From: Hippasteria phrygiana
Lineage: Eukaryota > Echinodermata > Asteroidea > Valvatida > Goniasteridae
NCBI GenBank assembly: GCA_037893225.1
Contig: JAZGUH010000327.1
Location: 682,001 to 746,000, forward strand
Length of the DNA: 64,000 bases
Direction: 5' to 3'
Part shown: piece by piece, positions 42,418 to 51,939 of the stretch
Layout: each line of letters begins with the position of its first letter
Numbering within the stretch: position 1 is the first letter of the stretch
Program-made: the position numbers and the translations under genes
Notes under the pieces: model-generated
The model's input: the letters and a program-made list of their open reading frames with translations, nothing else
Databases searched by the model: none
Told to the model about the DNA's origin: nothing

Positions 42418-42726
42418 CTGTAGGAAAACCACAACAAAATTATGTACATTGTATAGGTATCAACACAAAGTTAAGTCTAGTCTTTAATGTACATTATTCT
42501 GGACCAATCGTTAGCACTCTGTGTACATTGTGTGTTAAACCACTTCATTGTGCTAAAGTGTCCATTTTGACGAAACCGACTTCAAATAATAAACACAGGA
42601 AAAGAAAATGGCAAAGATTTTAGTATGGTACTTGAACAAAATCTAACAAATTAAACTTGTTTTAAAAGTTGTTTTTAAAACATTTTTTCAATTTCCAAAA
42701 TTTGCCAGAAGTCACTCTGATGATCT

Positions 42727-42952
42727 CTTAACCCCTTGGGCACGGTATTTTTAGGGAGACGTCGGGGTGTTGCAGCGGTTCTGGCAGCCAAATCGAACCG
42801 CTACAATGTGTTTGTGCAGTCAAGCATGACAAACAATAATCCAACAATGGATTGAAACTGCACAAACGGCGGCCAATGGCGTCATCCGGCCTGGTGGCAC
42901 TTTTTTTTAAAATGTTGACGCCATATGGCGTCATTCGTACGCAAGGGGTTAA
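42727..42952. mobile_element. piggyBac-like MITE, copy 6 (TTAA both ends)
   Basis: TTAACCCCTTGGGCACGG and CGCAAGGGGTTAA bound a body almost identical to the copy at 9919 (GGAGACGTCGGGGTGTTGC, AATCGAACCGCTACAATGTG). It lies in tetraspanin intron 2. The closeness of these two copies suggests relatively recent activity. Confidence 0.9.
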
Positions 42953-43619
42953 GACATTCAAAAAGTACATGTATGCTGGAGTCCAGGATCTAGTCTTGGT
43001 TGGAACCAGGTACCATGTCAAGTCCAGACAGTCTATTTTTTCAGTTTTGGACTCAAGTGAACTTAAATTCTACTTTCATTACATACACGTATACTACATG
43101 TACATTGTATGCATCATGAGATTCCTGTCAACCAAGACTGCACAGTTCAATCAATCAATGTTTCCCTTAATTTATTAACTCCCTACTACACACTTTATCA
43201 AGGTTGGTTTCCACAGCCAAATTCAGTGTGTTTTCCATCCTAATGGGAAATCCTTGGCACTTTACCCTGTATGTGTTTTTGTCTTTATAGACGATACTGT
43301 ACACCATACATGTACAATCCAAACATAACAATGATCTCCATTTTAACTTGTGAACTATAAAATAAATCTTAATAAATTTCAAAGTGCTTTGCCAATCCAC
43401 ACATGAATGACTAATAAATAGACAACAATGGTTAAAAGTTCACAGAAATCAAAGTAGGAAACAATGATGAATACATAAAAGATTTTTATTTATTTTGTGT
43501 TGAAGCAATTTATCAAGACTTGGGATGGAACAAATCATGGGCCGTGTCCCTGTCCCCGCCCTAACAAAATACCCCTTTCAGGCTTTGACATCATCAGTGC
43601 TTGCTATTCCGCCCCTGCA
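42953..43619 (-). other. Tetraspanin intron 2, no further feature seen
   Basis: Unique non-coding sequence with several ACATGTA words. Confidence 0.5.
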
Positions 43620-43795
43620 CACACACACACAAGTGTGTAAATACAAATGTACCTCATTTGTTTGTACTCTAACTTTTTCGGAAGGCCTCCCATATGTTTT
43701 GTACACGATTTTCAATCGTGGACGTTCGGTCAATCGTGGACCCTTTGTCTACACCCTAACTCTTTTGTCCCTAGTCCACGATTGCCGGTATTTAG
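43620..43795. repeat. Dispersed repeat, second copy of the 1640-1828 family
   Basis: ACACAAGTGTGTAAA, TTTTTCGGAAGGCCTCCCAT and GTACACGATTTTCAA are shared with 1650-1770 in the same order. Confidence 0.75.
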
Positions 43796-43799
43796 ATAC

Positions 43800-44092
43800 G
43801 ATTTGAAGCTTTGCATGGTGGGTACGATATGAGAGAGACTGGGCTTGCGGGTAACACCATGTAAAATAAATCTCTTCTAGGAAGAAGTGTGGCTCTGAAA
43901 AGAACCGGGGTGAGTGTGTAACTTGACGTTTCGGACAGTGTACTCTGTCCGTCCTCACACTCCCGAGGACAGACAGAGCACACTGTCCGAAACGTCGAGT
44001 TACACACTTACCCCGGTTCTTTTCAGAACCACACTTCTTCCTAGAAGAGATTTCACATGGTGTTACCCGCAATCCCTGTCTCTCCATGCCAG
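43800..44092. repeat. Large palindrome, arms about 125 bp
   Basis: GGGTAACACCATGTAAAAT, CTCTTCTAGGAAGAAGTGTG, AAAAGAACCGGGGTGAGTGT and GACGTTTCGGACAGTGTACT on the left are mirrored after a short spacer at 43959-43975. Fragments of the same family occur at 25555-25720 and, as a short end piece, at 19778. Confidence 0.9.
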
Positions 44093-44486
44093 TATTTACA
44101 CACATATACATGTACACCATGAGTTTTGTACACAGCTCTTGTCATAAGGGGCGGGACACCGATGTCATCACAGCCAGAAAGGGGTACGTTTTGTGGTTTT
44201 GGGGCACGTGCCTGGATTTTCCAATTGATAATTGCTTAAACATAAAAAATACATCAAAACCTTTTTTCTTTATGTACATGTATCCATCAATGTAACCATT
44301 TATAACATTTTTCCCCTTGTTTGATTTCTGTGAACCTCTAAACAAGAAGGGAATCAAACATCATTTAGACTACAATAAACCTCCCAGAATTTTGGAAAGA
44401 CTTGTAAACATGTCTATAGGAACAGTTCTATATGTGTGCATAGGTACATGTACATTCATTGTTCCTTGAACTTGTTCCCAACTTAC

Positions 44487-44681
44487 AAACATGAGGAGGC
44501 AGCAATTCTCCCTGAGTGCCCCTAGGAAGCCAGTGAAGCTAAGGATGAAGGCCACACCACCCACAACAATCAGCACGATGGACGGCTCAGTGAAGATATC
44601 CAGGTAGGATGTGATATAGATGGTGTTTTGTCTCTCGATCAATGCCCATACACCGATGATAATCAGGCAAGTGGAAAACAC
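44487..44681 (-). CDS. TSPAN33: Tetraspanin (TSPAN33-like), exon 2, end of TM1 to TM2
   Basis: Bounded by cttatttcag (ending 44682) and TTT|gtaagt (44486), 65 codons in phase 0. It starts VFSTCLIIIGVWALIERQNT, completing TM1 and entering the small loop. It then gives TM2 (PSIVLIVVGGVAFILSFTGF) and the tetraspanin-typical turn GALRENCCLLM. The juxtamembrane cysteines are probable palmitoylation sites in this family. Confidence 0.95.
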
Positions 44682-44849
44682 CTGAAATAAGGATTACATC
44701 GATTTCCGTAATCTTTTGAAACTTTTATCTTTATGTCTGTTTTTTTTATTATTATTAGTCGAGCAGCACCATGGTAAGAAACTTCTTAGGTTGCAAGGGT
44801 CAGAAACGTTCTGGAAATATTTGGAAATTTTTGTTTAAACTTATAATTT
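44682..44849 (-). other. Start of the long tetraspanin intron 1, no feature seen
   Basis: Intron 1 runs from 50076 down to 44682 and contains the elements listed between these points. Confidence 0.6.
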
Positions 44850-45260
44850 ATAAAATGTTTTCGAAGTGAGCAAAGAAACTGGCAGGAGCGGGATTCGAAC
44901 CTGCGACCTCCAGAATACCGTACCGGCGCTCTACCAACTGAGCTATCTTGCCCTATGTTGGCGGTCTCCCAAACTGTCAGTATCTTTGTTCGGGTGGGCG
45001 CTAGTCAGAAGTCATAAACACAGAATCCCGTGTAGCCAGGGATCACACCCAATTTTACGCCCACCCGAACAAAGATACCGACAATTTGGGAGACCGCCAA
45101 AATAGGGCAAGGTAGCTCAGTTGGTAGAGCGCCAGTACGGTATTCCAGAGGTCACAGATTCGAATCCCGCTCCTGCCAGTTTCTTTGTTCACTTTGAAAA
45201 TGTATCCAAAATTTACCTAGTCAGTTTCCCTTGTGGATTGTTCTTTTTTTGACGAATTTA
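44850..45260. mobile_element. Foldback element with two head-to-head tRNA-like sequences, copy 2
   Basis: Each arm carries a tRNA-like unit. The right arm reads GGGCAAGGTAGCTCAGTTGG, then TAGAGCGCC, and later GATTCGAATCCC, so A box, D-arm (AGCTCAGTTGGTAGAGC) and B box are clear. The left arm is the same on the minus strand (44880-44956). Outer sequence ATTTTCAAAGTGAACAAAGA and AATCCACAAGGGAAACTGAC matches the copy at 6060-6300. Anticodon and acceptor stems are imperfect, so these are tRNA-derived rather than working tRNAs. Confidence 0.85.
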
Positions 45261-45758
45261 TAGAATGGTTAAAAAAAGTCACTTTTGTTCAACAAGTACA
45301 GTCATATTCCTGGTACCCGATTATTCCTAGCTCCGAATAGATTCAACTGTCCAAGCTCTCTTTATCAAAATTGTTTATGGTAAAAACACTGACATACGAA
45401 ATGGCATTTTAAATGCTTAAGCCCACATCATGCACCTGTACATCCATTTGACATAACTTTTAACCTTTGGCTTGACAATCTGAAGATGTTTTATGCAATC
45501 TCTTGAATTTCATGCTAATGTGAAAGAGCACAGGCGTAATGTCGTGTATTAAGGGGAAGCCTCACAATCATAGTTGATCTGTGCATGAAAATTGAAGAAA
45601 TAAAATTATTTTGTTAACTGAGATAATTTTTTTTAATAAATCCGAACTTACATCTACTTTGTAAAAAAAATATAGTTGTAAACTGGAGAATGATGATCTA
45701 GTCAAGAGCCAGTGGGGACTGCAGAGGTAAGGTACAATTTTGAAAAATCACTGCTCAA
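45261..45758 (-). other. Tetraspanin intron 1, no feature seen
   Basis: AT-rich unique sequence. Confidence 0.5.
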
Positions 45759-45927
45759 ACATTTAAAGGTCTGCATTTTACTGGAAATTTACTTCAGAAT
45801 TTGTGTAATAATGACACAGTAACAAGTTTTCTAAACTGGGATTATCCCAGTTTAGAAAACTTGTTACTGTGTCATTATTACACAAATTCTGAAGTAAATT
45901 TCCAGTAAAATGCAGAACTTTAAATGT
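45759..45927. repeat. Near-perfect 169-bp palindrome
   Basis: The left arm from ACATTTAAAG through TTCAGAATTTGTGTAATAAT and GTTTTCTAAACTGGGAT is mirrored almost base for base with essentially no loop (centre ATTAT near 45843). Only one or two arm differences are visible. So perfect a dyad suggests a recent insertion or inverted duplication. Confidence 0.95.
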
Positions 45928-46286
45928 TGTTGCAGACAAGATGTTTCAATTCCTGCTGGTTCCATCCGCAAAGAGTGAACAAATAAAACAAAATTAGGCG
46001 CGTACAAAATTGATGTTCGGGTCCTGTTCTTTACACATAAACTTATTTTTTTCAGAAATGAACATTTTATGAATTAATTATTTATTTAGGTTGCATGAAT
46101 TGAGTAATCTGTGTTTTAAATGTACATAAAAATCAAGTTGAAAAGTGTTTACATCGTTTACGTGGCCAGTCGGACGCAAGATTTCATAGTGACATGGTTT
46201 GAAATGTTTATTATTCATTTATCCTCATACATGTACATGTACATGTACTTATAGTAAAACATCAAAGGGTTCAATTGTGAAAGTGC

Positions 46287-46492
46287 TTTTCCCCTTTGGT
46301 ACAGTATTTTACGGGAGACATCGGGGTGTCGCGGCGGTTCTGGAAGCCAAATCGAATCGCTACAATGTGTTTGTGCAGTCAAGCATGACAAACAATAATC
46401 CAACAATGGATTGAAACTGCACAAACAGCGGCCAGTGGCGTCATCCGGCCTGGTGACATTGTTGACACTGTCATTCGTACGCAAAAGGTTAA
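46287..46492. mobile_element. piggyBac-like MITE, copy 7
   Basis: The body matches the copy at 42727 (GGAGACATCGGGGTGTCGC, AATCGAATCGCTACAATGTG). The right end is CGCAAAAGGTTAA; the left end has drifted (TTTTCCCCTTTGG). Confidence 0.8.
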
Positions 46493-46558
46493 TGGCATCG
46501 CTCTGATGCAAATTTTCGACCATTTTTATGAATGGGCTTTTGCATGTGTAGTACATGT

Positions 46559-46885
46559 TGGGGTGTGCATTTACGGGTAGTAAAATAACCGGGTACCCGA
46601 TTGAAAAAAATACGGGGACCCAGGTACCCGTTAAAGAAACCCAACCCAAAACCTCCAATCCCGAATGTTGCAATAATGTCTTTCTCCGAGATTCAAAAGT
46701 CTGATTTCCAGTGTTGGAGGTCTCAAAGCTGGTTGAAAATTAGTGCTGTTTTTCTCTCGTTTTTTTCGCCATCCATCAACGCAAAACTTTGAACAGGTCA
46801 GTGGAACGATATTTCCAATAAAAATACTAACCCCCAAATCCGCCCATTTTCTGAAAATTGCAACAATGACCGATCATGTACACTA
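46559..46885. mobile_element. Chimeric fragment: TAGGGGTGTGCAT hAT family joined to the 27572-27745 repeat
   Basis: TGGGGTGTGCATTTACGGGT, then CCCGTTAAAGAAACCCAACC, matches the left half of the element at 23967. From about 46745 the sequence instead follows the repeat at 27585-27735 (TCGCCATCCATCAACGCAAA). The right hAT end is missing. Confidence 0.75.
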
Positions 46886-47163
46886 ACTTTAAGTGGGCAT
46901 TAGCCAAAGCGATAATGGGGGACAAGAAAGTTGAGGGAACCAACCTGTTATTCCATGCACGCGTGCTCGCGCAACGCGACGTCTGTCTCATGTCTAGTAC
47001 CATCCTGTGCTTGCTTCAGCTTTAGTTTTCCACGCGCGCGTGCATGATCATTCAAATTATGTGTTTATTATAGCTGGCTTCGGCCTCGGCCTTGGCCTTG
47101 GCCTCGGACGTTGTGGCCGAAGTAGTGCGCGAAGTAGTGAACCAGTTTCGCATAGGACTGTAG
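46886..47163. other. No gene seen; GC-rich words
   Basis: It contains GGCCTCGGCCTTGGCCTTGG (47080-47105) simple sequence and GCGCGCGTGC words. Confidence 0.5.
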
Positions 47164-47660
47164 GGGAATAGACCCTACATAAGATGTGGTCGAAAAAGCC
47201 TACCCGGCAGCACATTCCATTTCGGAAAGATTTTACTTTAATACCCCCCACCAAAATCGGTAAAGAACAGCAAAATCTTGGAAAATAACCAACCCTCCTT
47301 GATAACTGTCTAAACATGTGGCACAACCTGTTATTTCAAGATTTATGTCAGCAAAATCTGTAAAAAATCAGTTAGAAATCAACATTGTAAACACTTTGAG
47401 TGACTTTACATGGTGCCAAGAACTTCTAACACAGAAAACACAAACATTCTTCCCCTATATTGCACTAAAATGTCCCAACAAATTCTCAAAATTAAAGGTT
47501 GTGCCAAGTGTTTATACAATTATGAACACAAATGGATGGTTATTTTCCAAGATTTGCTGTTCCTTACCGATTATTTTAAAGTAAAATCTTTCCAAAATGT
47601 TGTCATTATGCTGCCGGATATCTCCACGATTCAACCATGCATCATTCTTGTGTAGGGTCC
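47164..47660. mobile_element. Foldback element with GACCCTACAYAAGA ends
   Basis: GACCCTACATAAGATG and CCGGCAGCACATTCCATTTC, GAAAGATTTTACTTTAATA, CCAAAATCGGTAAAGAACAG and AAATCTTGGAAAATAACCA on the left have diverged inverse copies on the right, up to CTTGTGTAGGGTCC (47657). There is no coding remnant. Confidence 0.8.
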
Positions 47661-48112
47661 ACAGCAAGATTTCTATTTTATAAACCCAAAAATAGTGGCG
47701 ATTGTGTAGTGTAGGGCCCCTCTTTAGTTTTGATCAAAATAGAGTCAAGAATATGTTTTCTCATTCCAAAATGACTTTTTTAACCTAAAGCAGACTTCTC
47801 TTAATTCTTTTGACATCTTTTTTTGTAATTTTGAACAGTTTGTTGCGGTAGAAAATGCAATTTTCTTACGCACTTTATTGGCAGTTGCCATGCGAATCAA
47901 CACGGTTTTGCGTGTTTACTGTGCGTCGAGGTGATCGCCATCTTTTATTTTCGAGTTGCGTTTTGTCGTCTTCATCGCCGCTTTACCCCAAAATTTCCCT
48001 CAAAAACTAAAACCCTGCCCTTTATCAACGGCAGACCTGTTGGTTTGTAATGTCGCTAACTACTAACTAGTTTGGCAATTCCATTAACCTAAAAGTGGAT
48101 TTTTGTTTCCTT
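47661..48112 (-). other. Tetraspanin intron 1, no feature seen
   Basis: Unique non-coding sequence. Confidence 0.5.
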
Positions 48113-48228
48113 AACCCTAACCCTCCAGGGTATTTTGGCTAGAAACCCTGCCAGACGCATCAGATTGCATACTTTGTCACATTGACTTGTGTGCAGAGTG
48201 CAGCAAGGTCAAAGGTTGTCGGTCACAT

Positions 48229-48660
48229 CGCCCTCAACCACATCGCCCTCAACCACATCGCCCTCAACCACATCGCCCTCAACCACATCGCCCTCAACCA
48301 CATCGCCCTCAACCACATCGCCCTCAACCACATCGCCCTCAACCACATCGCCCTCAACCACATCGCCCTCAACCACATCGCCCTCAACCACATCGCCCTC
48401 AACCACATCGCCCTCAACCACATCGCCCTCAACCACATCGCCCTCAACCACATCGCCCTCAACCACATCGCCCTCAACCACATCGCCCAAACGCCACTTC
48501 GCCCAAACGCCACTTCGCCCAAACGCCACTTCGCCCAAACGCCACTTCGCCCAAACGCCACTTCGCCCAAACGCCACTTCGCCCAAACGCCACTTCGCCC
48601 AAAAACCACTTCGCCCAATTACTACTTCGCCCATAAACCACTTCGCCCAAAAACCATTTA
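48229..48660 (+). repeat. 15-bp minisatellites: (CACATCGCCCTCAAC)n then (CACTTCGCCCAAACG)n
   Basis: Two related 15-bp units follow one another without spacers, and the switch occurs at about 48486. The last four units are degenerate (AAAAACCACTTCGCCC, ATTACTACTTCGCCC). Because 15 is a multiple of three, every frame is open, which explains the long but meaningless reading frames here. Confidence 0.95.
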
Positions 48661-49484
48661 CCAGTGTATTTATTAACTGAATGTTACTGAGACTTTTTGA
48701 GAAAAATGTCACCGCCACTGCCCTGGAAGAGTTTTAAGCCAAAAAAGATAGGGCCTATCCGTGTTTTTCGAAAGTACAAAATGACTTTGTGTTTTGCCCA
48801 ACTTTACTAGTTCTTTTTCGCGTTTTTTTTTCGCCCTTCCCGTACGTACGGTATTAAAAGCAGGAATCACGACAATACTGGAATAAGTTTAAACCTTCTT
48901 TATTGTATTATGCAGATTTAATATATTTGTGTGGGTAATGTACTTGTATGCATGGAGGTACCGGGAATCCATGTGTCCGTATTGCGTTATGCGTAAAAAT
49001 GGAATTACACGGAAAGCAACGGATCACGCGAAACGGATTTAACGCAATGCGCATTGCGGATATGATCGCAATACGTTTGGCCGGCGGGCATTCAGTTTCA
49101 ATTTTTAAGCACCCACGATTTTGTTCCTAATTTTCGTTTTTGTTTATTAGGGACATTCTATTTCGTTTTGATGGTGCATTCAAGACTTTATTTGCGTTCT
49201 TATATTGAGTTTTGTGACATCCTTTTTGTGACCATGCTTTTCTTTTCTTATTACTAGTATGGGCATGGAGGAAGAATCCTCCATGACCATTGTATGGGCA
49301 ATTATTTTCATCAATTTGTCATTCAAATTATTACGATTTTTAAAATTGATATATTTTCCAAGAGTTTTTATTTTTATTTCGTAACATTTATAATGTAACA
49401 TCTTAACTGATATAAGGGATGATGTATGTATTTAAAACGAACTGATGAAATGAAAATAGGGCATACGGATCGGGCATGGGTTTT

Positions 49485-49700
49485 GGGCGAAGTGGCGTTT
49501 GGGCGAAGGGGTAATTGGGCGAAGTGGCGTTTGGGCGAAGTGGCGTTTGGGCGAAGTGGCGTTTGGGCGAAGTGGCGTTTGGGCGAAGTGGCGTTTGGGC
49601 GAAGTGGCGTTTGGGCGAAGTGGCGTTTGGGCGAAGTGGCGTTTGGGCGAAGTGGCGTTTGGGCGAAGTGGCGTTTGGGCGAAGTGGCGTTTGGGTGAAG
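49485..49700 (-). repeat. Inverse 15-bp minisatellite, right arm
   Basis: About 13 copies of GGGCGAAGTGGCGTTT-type units are the complement of the second unit of the left arm. Only one trace (GGTTGAGGGCGAAGTG at 49728-49743) of the first unit type remains here, so the arms have changed copy number independently. Confidence 0.95.
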
Positions 49701-49820
49701 CATGTCTTATTTCTCCATGGGTGAAGTGGTTGAGGGCGAAGTGACTGTAAAGCTGAAGCAGGTCAAGCTGTCGCCACGATCATCAGATGCACTGTGCTGC
49801 GTCTGGCAGGGTTAGGGTTT

Positions 49821-50076
49821 ACTACTACTAAAAAAAGCACTAGGGAACATGGCCCTACACTACACAATCACCAAAATAGTGATGGCCGGATACGGAAATC
49901 TTTCCTATTTCCTTCTAAAAAGTGGTCTATCCCCTTGGTGATCAGCGGAACTAGCGACCGTGTTTTGTTTGGTGCTGGGGCGTTGTCCGGAAACTGGACC
50001 AAAAACAAATCATTCAACAAGATTATTTCCTTCCGGTTCCTTTAAATTCAAGTAGGGCCTACACAGGAATACTTAC
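49821..50076 (-). other. Tetraspanin intron 1, donor side
   Basis: Unique sequence between the foldback element and exon 1. No feature seen. Confidence 0.6.
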
Positions 50077-50160
50077 CCATAGTAAAAAATTCAGAACGAA
50101 GAGTGTGTACTTGATGCACGGATTAATGTGACTTTTGTTCAAATCTCTGCCTTCTTCCAT
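50077..50160 (-). CDS. TSPAN33: Tetraspanin (TSPAN33-like), exon 1 with start codon
   Basis: The minus strand reads ATG at 50160-50158 and then MEEGRDLNKSHINPCIKYTL followed by FVLNFLLW, ending TGG|gtaagt (50076). The 28 codons give a short cytoplasmic N-terminus with a cysteine before the membrane and the first half of TM1. All six exons found (28+65+25+32+62+40 = 252 residues) are phase 0 at every junction, so the model is internally consistent. Typical family length is about 270-285 residues, so roughly 20-30 C-terminal residues are missing. The upstream sequence to about 50280 is probably 5' UTR. Confidence 0.92.
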
Positions 50161-50561
50161 GATTGCGTTTATGAGAAACTTGCGAACGCGAAATAGGCAA
50201 CACCACAAATTTTCGACTCCACCTTTATGATGATTCACTCAATTTTACGGAACTATTTATTGAAATTCAAGCTCCAGACATAAAACAGTCACCGGCTGGT
50301 ATTCAACAAGTGAAAGTGGTACATGTTAACCTCGTCTCCTCCCTGGCGATATGGCGATACGCACCCACTAGCCGATCTCTCCAGCTAGCTCGCTCTGTCT
50401 ACCTCCATGGTCTAACTATCGGAAATTTACTTCTCATATCAAAATGTTGAAATGCATAATGTAAGACTGATGAAATTGTAACTCAATATGGGGGTTTAAA
50501 AGGCGACTTTTTCCGAGCCGCATACCCCGTACGCGTATCAAATCTAATGGTCCCTAATTAA

Positions 50562-50596
50562 CTCGCCGCGGCGAGATATTAACTCGCCGCGGCGAG
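50562..50596. promoter_or_regulatory. Two 14-bp palindromes CTCGCCGCGGCGAG, 21 bp apart
   Basis: CTCGCCGCGGCGAG occurs at 50562-50575 and 50583-50596, each preceded by TTAA. The 21-bp period is two helical turns. It lies about 400 bp upstream of the tetraspanin start codon. A regulatory role is only inferred from symmetry, spacing and position. Confidence 0.4.
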
Positions 50597-50639
50597 CTAG
50601 TGAACATAAAATTGCGGCGAAGATTCCCACAAGATGAAA

Positions 50640-50940
50640 TCAGCAGCGTAGCCAGGGCGTCATAAATTCGCTTCGCATTCGCATTCGCATTCGCATGAAG
50701 TATGAACCGGGCTTCAGGGTGCATTCGATCGAGTAGCTCATCCAGATGACTCGGGTAAAGCGTTAGACCCGAATGCCGTGCTAATCGAACGCTCAGACGT
50801 AGACGCGGGCCGTGCCGTCATGACCCTCATCACTTGATTGTCGTAGCCGCGGACGTATAGCCATTGAACAAACGCCCTTTTTGGACTGAGGCTTATTTTG
50901 AGATTTACTGCCGTTAATCGTAAAAGTAACAATGTCGGGC
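50640..50940. other. Left flank of a Harbinger-like region
   Basis: It includes CGCATTCGCATTCGCATTCG simple sequence (50671-50695). No inverted end could be paired confidently with the right side. Confidence 0.4.
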
Positions 50941-50954
50941 TGGAATAACAGCTT

Positions 50955-51843
50955 CTAAAGTCGCAATGCGCTCAACAAATATTTATGTTTCAATTTCAAA
51001 TAAAGTTGGTTTTGGGCCCACCGAGCAGCACCCTGGGGCGACCGGATGATCTCCCCTATCTTGTCAGCCAGCTGTTTGGAGGCCTCCAAGCCCTGCAGTA
51101 TGTCCTGCATGGAAGCATCCTTCTTGGCAGTGGCAGTCTTGGTCCTGCTGGTGGATGGGACTGCTGGCCTGGTTGCCTGGGGCATTTCTTCCCGCACCTC
51201 CTCCTCCTCCTCAACATCACCGTGTCCATGACGTGGGTATCTGTGTCTGGTTGGGCTCCCAGCTTCCTCTTGATGGACACCGGCTGTTTGGATGCAATGC
51301 GTATACGATGTGGGCCTTGAGGAACTGCAACTTGGTCTTTATCCACTCATCCCTCTGAAACAGCGTCTTGGCCCCTTCACCAGACCTGGAGTCGTCCAGC
51401 AACTTGGCAAATTGGGTGCGCATGCTTTTGTACCGTGTACAAGTCCTTGCTGACGCCAATCTCGGCGGCCTTGTCCACCCACATCTTTTCCTTCCTCTCT
51501 GCCTCTTTGTCGTCCCTCAGACCTTTATTGTAGAAGATGGGGGTTCTGCTCCAGCCAGTCCACGACGTCATCTTCCTGGTCCTCATACATCAAGAGGTTC
51601 TTCTTCCTTCTCTTTGTAGGGATGTTCATCACATCCTGGGTCTCCTGTGTCTCCTGGGTACGTGCCATGGGCCACAGCCTCTAGAGGTACCTCAGCCTCG
51701 GGGGCATCACTCCCCTCGGCATGAGCCTCCTCTACCACCTCCGTATCAGGGTCCTCTTGTGGGTCTTGTTCAGCAGCAGCAGCAGTACTTTTTCCTTTCT
51801 TGGATTTTGTAGTCTTGGAAGTTTTGCCTTTTGCCATTTTCAA
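50955..51843 (-). pseudogene. Harbinger-type MADF/Myb-like transposon protein, several frameshifts
   Basis: The minus strand starts at 51843/51837 (MAKGKTSKTTKSKKGKST), with an acidic stretch. It then shifts frame through YEDQEDDVVDWLEQNP, PIFYNKGLRDDKEAERKEKM then WVDKAAEIGV, KSMRTQFAKLLDDSRSGEGA then KTLFQRDEWIKTKLQFLKAH, and finally DILQGLEASKQLADKIGEII. FYNKG-x-RD, W-x-x-KA, S-x-RT-x-x-x-KLL and W-x-x...FLK-x-H are the landmarks of MADF domains, as in the accessory DNA-binding protein of PIF/Harbinger elements. At least four shifts are needed, so it is dead. The partner nuclease was not found. Confidence 0.7.
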
Positions 51844-51939
51844 GTGAATTTGACAGCAGGTTTGGACTTCTCAAGAAAAAAAAGACAGAATGATTGCACG
51901 TGGGAAAATCGGCGCTATTTATATTCAAGCGTTAGGGTC

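Larger units (their letters stand above)
48113..49820. mobile_element. Foldback transposon with 15-bp minisatellite arms (TU-like)
   Basis: The outer ends AACCCTAACCCTCCAGGG, with AAACCCTGCCAGACGCATC, and GCGTCTGGCAGGGTTAGGGT are those of the compact copy at 26231. Inside, the left arm has about 17 copies of CACATCGCCCTCAAC (to 48485) and then about 8 of CACTTCGCCCAAACG (to 48660). The right arm (49485-49700) has about 13 of the inverse word GGGCGAAGTGGCGTTT-type repeats, and then GGTTGAGGGCGAAGTG. The unique core is 48661-49484. Foldback elements with arms of 15-bp tandem repeats were described as TU elements in sea urchin. No transposase is visible in the core. Confidence 0.85.

Noticed and set aside
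44880..45190. Two functional tRNA genes
   Set aside because: A and B boxes are good, but acceptor and anticodon stems do not pair properly and the loop lacks the expected T33. They are better read as tRNA-derived arms of a foldback element.
48182..48718. Open frames of 130-170 codons in all frames; a CRISPR-like look of regular repeats
   Set aside because: The units are 15 bp and directly abutting with no spacers, in an animal genome. This is a minisatellite arm of a foldback element, neither a gene nor a CRISPR array.
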